From JAKANT01 sp035502095 (GTDB lineage: Bacteria > Pseudomonadota > Gammaproteobacteria > Burkholderiales > Burkholderiaceae_F): DNA of 64,000 bases. The position numbers were made by a program, and so were the translations under genes. The notes below the pieces were generated by a model, which was not told the origin of the DNA, did not search any database, and saw nothing but the letters and a program-made list of their open reading frames with translations. This document shows, piece by piece, positions 61,801-64,000 of the stretch. The DNA lies in the NCBI GenBank assembly GCA_035502095.1, contig DATJUX010000008.1:124001-188000 (forward strand), in the 5' to 3' direction. Position 1 is the stretch's first letter; each line of letters opens with the position of its first letter.

Positions 61801-63206
61801 CTGCCCGTGCGCAGCACCGGTTCCGGCAGCTCCGGAATCAGCTCGAGCAGGCGCCGGTTCCACATCACGATGCGACCCGTCTCGTCGGCCACCAGGATGC
61901 CGTTGTCGGTCGAGTCGAGCGTGGCCGTGACGAGCGCGGCGGCGCGCTCGTTTTCGGCCTGCGCCGCGTTCTCGAGCAACGCGAGGTTGAAGCGCTGGCG
62001 CTGGCGCAGGTTATAGACGCCGACCGAGCCGGCGATCAGCGCGAGCAGTCCGGCCACGCCGATCACCAGCGCGTCCCGCATCACGACTGCCACGATGTCC
62101 GCGCGATCGACCCTCGCAACGAGGTACCAGTCCGTGTCCGGCACGCGCCGCACGACGGCCAGCACGCTGACGCCGCGGAAGTCGACTCCTTCGGTCGCAC
62201 GCCCGAGCACGATCTTGCCGCGCGAGAACTGCGCGACCAGCTGGTCGGGCGCCGATGGCAGTTCGACCTTGCCGCGGCCGAAGATCACGAGCTGATCGCC
62301 GTCGCGCCGCGCCAGCATGGTCGCGCCGGCGAGCATCGGAAACGGCCACGCATCGAGGGTTGGAAAGATGAAGACCTTCGGATCGAACCGCAGCACCACC
62401 GCCGCACGGGCCGGCTTTCCGGTTTCCACCAATGGCGCGACGATGTCGAGCCGCGGTGTCTGCGGGCCGCCCTCGCGACCGTAGATGGACGTCATCTGCA
62501 CCGTGCCGCTCGCCAGCGCCTGCAGGATGGCAGTGCGCAGCTCGGGCGCGCTCGGCTCCTGGATTCCAGCCTCGTCGAAGACCACTTCGCCCGATTCACC
62601 CATCACGAGGACACGTTGCGCGCCGAAGGCCGTCCGCATGCCGATCAGCCGCTGCGTCAGTCGCTCGGCGCTCGGCGCCTCGCCGCCTTCGCGCCAACGG
62701 CGATACAGGTCCGCGTAGAGGCTGCTGGTGGCGACGAACCTCGCCTGCGCCCGGCGCTCCTCGAGCCAGCTCGAGATCTGGGCCAGGCGCAGATCGGAGA
62801 TCGCCTCCAGCGTGCGCGCCGCTTCGTCGCGCTCGTGCCGGTAGGAGATCATGATCGGCACCGAGGTGACGGCGACGACGATTGCAGCCACCAGGACCAG
62901 CGGCCACGCCAGCGGCATGGCGTGTTCCGACTGGGCCGCGAGCGCGGGCACGGCAGCCTTCCTGGCCGTGGCGGCGCGCAGGACGAAAAACAGCAGCGTC
63001 GCCGTGACCGCCACGAACGCCCAGCCCTTGAGCGTGCCCAGGACACTGCGCATGCCCGCATCCTCGACCAGGAGGTCGATCAGCAGGTCCGAGCAGACGA
63101 TCCACGCGGCCGCACACGCCGCGTAGATCAGGACGATGCGCAGAATCCTTCCTGTCTTGCCCGCCTGGGCGACATCCGCGAGGGGCGGAGATGCGCGGCC
63201 GGCCAT
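58854..63206 (-). CDS. Large hybrid sensor histidine kinase with two receiver and one HPt domain
   Basis: A 1450-residue membrane sensor. Membrane segments lie near residues 21-43, 58-80 and 100-121, followed by an extracytoplasmic Cache-like sensor (about 122-375) and another span near 385. Two PAS domains follow (about 425-540 and 575-690; NNIPGQVAYWSRDLRCVFVN). The HisKA dimer has H726 (SHEIRTPMN). The ATPase has NLLSNAVKFTEKG and DTGIGIAPGKL, GGTGLGLAI. A first receiver has LLDADLAG, the second has D1155 in MLDVQMPVMDG, and an HPt has H1306 in AHSLSG. It follows the HD-GYP gene by 13 bases, so signal flows probably to that phosphodiesterase. Confidence 0.92.
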   Translation of the reverse strand: MAGRASPPLADVAQAGKTGRILRIVLIYAACAAAWIVCSDLLIDLLVEDAGMRSVLGTLKGWAFVAVTATLLFFVLRAATARKAAVPALAAQSEHAMPLAWPLVLVAAIVVAVTSVPIMISYRHERDEAARTLEAISDLRLAQISSWLEERRAQARFVATSSLYADLYRRWREGGEAPSAERLTQRLIGMRTAFGAQRVLVMGESGEVVFDEAGIQEPSAPELRTAILQALASGTVQMTSIYGREGGPQTPRLDIVAPLVETGKPARAAVVLRFDPKVFIFPTLDAWPFPMLAGATMLARRDGDQLVIFGRGKVELPSAPDQLVAQFSRGKIVLGRATEGVDFRGVSVLAVVRRVPDTDWYLVARVDRADIVAVVMRDALVIGVAGLLALIAGSVGVYNLRQRQRFNLALLENAAQAENERAAALVTATLDSTDNGILVADETGRIVMWNRRLLELIPELPEPVLRTGSREAILENLIHLFTDPDSVRRTARELDARHDYTNLATSKLTDGRFMERFTQPIRLDGRVIGRVWSFRDVTARQRAIADAETRSRELEDKVRQRTEALETAIAERAVADQLAHLVANNIPGQVAYWSRDLRCVFVNKMYCEFFGRTREELVGKTMPEIFGPERFRQIKDRVTGVLLGEPQRFEREERGVDGQAVSSLIHYIPDLQAGGVQGFFVLTTDITEARRSERHLQELNDELTRARDRADAANRAKSAFLANMSHEIRTPMNAIIGFTHLLQRDLQAPAQLERLAKVDEAAHHLLNIINDILDLSKIESGKLTLEETDFSLDTLLARACALVADRARDKGLELVVDTGGVPDTLRGDPTRLSQALLNLLSNAVKFTEKGLVLLRTDVVEGGPDSVLVRFLVRDTGIGIAPGKLARLFDTFEQADASTTRRFGGTGLGLAITRRIAQVMGGMADVESQVGVGSTFWFTARLRRGATPHATVRHLPLRGRRMLVADDLAEARAAICSMLASLGLRATAVTSAAEVLEAVKAADAVDPFDAVLLDADLAGRSGREVARQIGRLGLRRTPLRVLVVEAGTIGPTAPADADNPVVTKPVTASSLHDCLLHALLRVPDEPQPERLASYAEDLLRTRFTGARVLLAEDNPVNQEVALNLLQQAGLSVDVAGDGAQAVQAAQETAYDLIMLDVQMPVMDGLEAARRIRKLPGRENTPILAMTANAFGEDRAECLAAGMNEHVAKPVDAQTMYAALLRWLPHDHTTSAAVPAAVGSAAVAPSLFERLSGVPGFDPALGLRFCGGREQTFRAALHQFETVYGNAGPTLISDLQADRRPELRRFAHSLSGASASLGATLVQEFAAALEAALAAEGPSEAIASAGEQLQSALAALVDALRERLPADEAPGAPRVQALVARALDATLDELDTLLANADFGAAALYRSVAESVRPLLGGEAQSFERHLRVYDYPQARECLRAARAGMAGSAPG

Positions 63207-63219
63207 CGTCGTGGTCCCG

Positions 63220-64000
63220 TCACCCCCGGTGGTCGGGTAAGGGCGGGTCCGGTCGGCCGGGCGCCTCGTCAGCGGAATTGTCGAGGCGTTCGGCGATGGC
63301 GCGGAAGCGGTCGAATTCGGCCTCGAACGCCGTCACGACGTCGGGATCGAAGTGGCGCCCGCTGCCGGTCGTGATGATCGAACGGGCGCGCTCGAACGGC
63401 ATCGGCTCCTTGTAGACGCGGCGCGAGATCACGGCATCGAAGACATCGGCGAGCGCCATCAGCCGGGCCGGAAACGGAATCGCGTCGCCGGCCAACCCAT
63501 CCGGGTATCCGGAGCCGTCCCACTTCTCGTGATGATGCAGGGCGATCTCCTTGGCGATGGCGAGGAATTCGAGCGGCTGCGCGACATCGCGCTCGGCCCG
63601 CTCGATTGCATCCGCGCCGAGACGGGCGTGCGTCTTCATGATCGTCCACTCCTGCGGCGTGAGCTTGCCGGGCTTGAGCAGGATGTGATCGGGGATGCCC
63701 ACCTTGCCGATGTCGTGCAGCGGCGCCGACTTGCAAAGCAGTTCGATCGCGCGGGCATTCAGGTGCGCCGCAAAACGGCGGTGGGTCTGCAGCCGCGTCG
63801 CGAGCACGCGCACGTATTCCTGCGTGCGCCGGATGTGGTTGCCGGTCTCCGGATCGCGTGTCTCGGCCAGGCGCGCCAGCGCATGAATGCTGGCTTCCTG
63901 GGCCAGCGTGTTTTCGTGCATGCGGTGGGCGACCTCGGCCTCGAGGTAGGCGTTCTGGTCCTGCAGCCGGTCGCGCGCATGCTTGAGCTCCATGTGCGTG
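63220..64000 (-). CDS. HD-GYP cyclic-di-GMP phosphodiesterase, N-terminal part outside window
   Basis: The C-terminal 260 residues of a response regulator-like protein; the reading frame is open at the right window edge. The HD-GYP core is complete: the HD pair in APLHDIGKVGIP, then HHHEKWDGSGYP and GDAIPFPARLMALADVFDAV. The preceding ELKHARDRLQDQNAYLEAEV is the coiled linker that usually follows a receiver domain, as in RpfG-type proteins. It hydrolyses c-di-GMP to pGpG or GMP. The hybrid kinase gene begins 13 bases after its stop and probably phosphorylates the receiver. The linker pattern predicts, but does not prove, an N-terminal receiver domain. Confidence 0.9.
   Translation of the reverse strand, partial: THMELKHARDRLQDQNAYLEAEVAHRMHENTLAQEASIHALARLAETRDPETGNHIRRTQEYVRVLATRLQTHRRFAAHLNARAIELLCKSAPLHDIGKVGIPDHILLKPGKLTPQEWTIMKTHARLGADAIERAERDVAQPLEFLAIAKEIALHHHEKWDGSGYPDGLAGDAIPFPARLMALADVFDAVISRRVYKEPMPFERARSIITTGSGRHFDPDVVTAFEAEFDRFRAIAERLDNSADEAPGRPDPPLPDHRG

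Noticed and set aside
60348..63374. 1008-codon plus-strand frame
   Set aside because: Antisense to the hybrid kinase, which has full domain support on the minus strand.

Overview
The window is GC-rich, densely packed bacterial chromosome with no rRNA, tRNA, CRISPR array, integrase or transposase that I can see. Gene content points to a betaproteobacterium, probably Burkholderiales or a close relative: a Bug/TctC-type solute receptor, a complete Liv-type ABC operon with two CoA ligases, an AtuA-type operon, a TAXI receptor, a YeeE/YedE protein, small DUF1289 and DUF3455 genes, and many ATGA or GTGA start/stop overlaps. This assignment is inference from gene families. The metabolic theme is aerobic use of organic and aromatic acids through CoA thioesters. 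No gap between genes exceeds about 290 bases.

Region 1 (1-4261) is an alkylation-damage repair cluster: the end of an AidB-type acyl-CoA dehydrogenase, a thioesterase, Ada, a 2OG-Fe(II) oxygenase of the PF09859 type, and AlkB. A ChaA-type antiporter (4342-5409, minus) follows. Next is a TetR-led, translationally coupled AtuA/crotonase operon (5582-8785). A membrane-anchored Ser/Thr kinase with a BamE/SmpA-like C-terminus, a nitronate monooxygenase, a class III aminotransferase, a TAXI receptor and a YeeE/YedE protein with a broken CbiX-type gene fill 8801-16726.

Region 2 (16773-25804) holds a signal-less HtrA-like protease, an EamA transporter, and a three-gene overlapping set (hotdog thioesterase, flavin-type protein, and a split-barrel/GAF/winged-helix fusion). 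It also holds a hemerythrin protein, small envelope proteins, and a TetR regulator with two matching palindromic operators. One operator lies inside the regulator's own promoter. The other precedes a 42-codon gene coupled to an alpha/beta hydrolase.

Region 3 (25804-34664) is one long minus-strand operon: FadD-like ligase, 85-aa membrane protein, livG, livH, livM, receptor, livF, PaaK-like ligase, ending in a hairpin terminator. A hairpin-forming dispersed repeat sits between receptor and livF. A Crp/Fnr-type regulator is divergent from the operon, with a near-perfect 16-bp palindrome in the shared promoter region.

Region 4 (35369-52400) contains a P460-type cytochrome, an aldo-keto reductase, a PvdQ-like Ntn acylase lipoprotein, a MaoC dehydratase, a quinone reductase, a frameshifted hydrolase, and two SDRs (one lacking the catalytic Tyr). 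It continues with a large unknown protein, an OPT transporter, an esterase-MFS pair, two tiny minus-strand genes with a strong terminator, an HCCA-isomerase-like protein, an HtrA-like protein that has lost its whole catalytic triad, and a PepSY-type gene remnant.

Region 5 (52485-64000) holds a Tat-exported sulfatase, an FAH-fold hydrolase carrying an export/lipoprotein signal, an ABM monooxygenase, MmgE/PrpD, a Bug receptor and a TauE/SafE permease. It closes with an HD-GYP phosphodiesterase (cut by the window edge) in operon with a 1450-aa hybrid histidine kinase. The most unusual items are the exported FAH protein, the catalytically dead HtrA paralogue, the kinase-BamE fusion, the split-barrel/GAF/winged-helix fusion, and the two operator systems.
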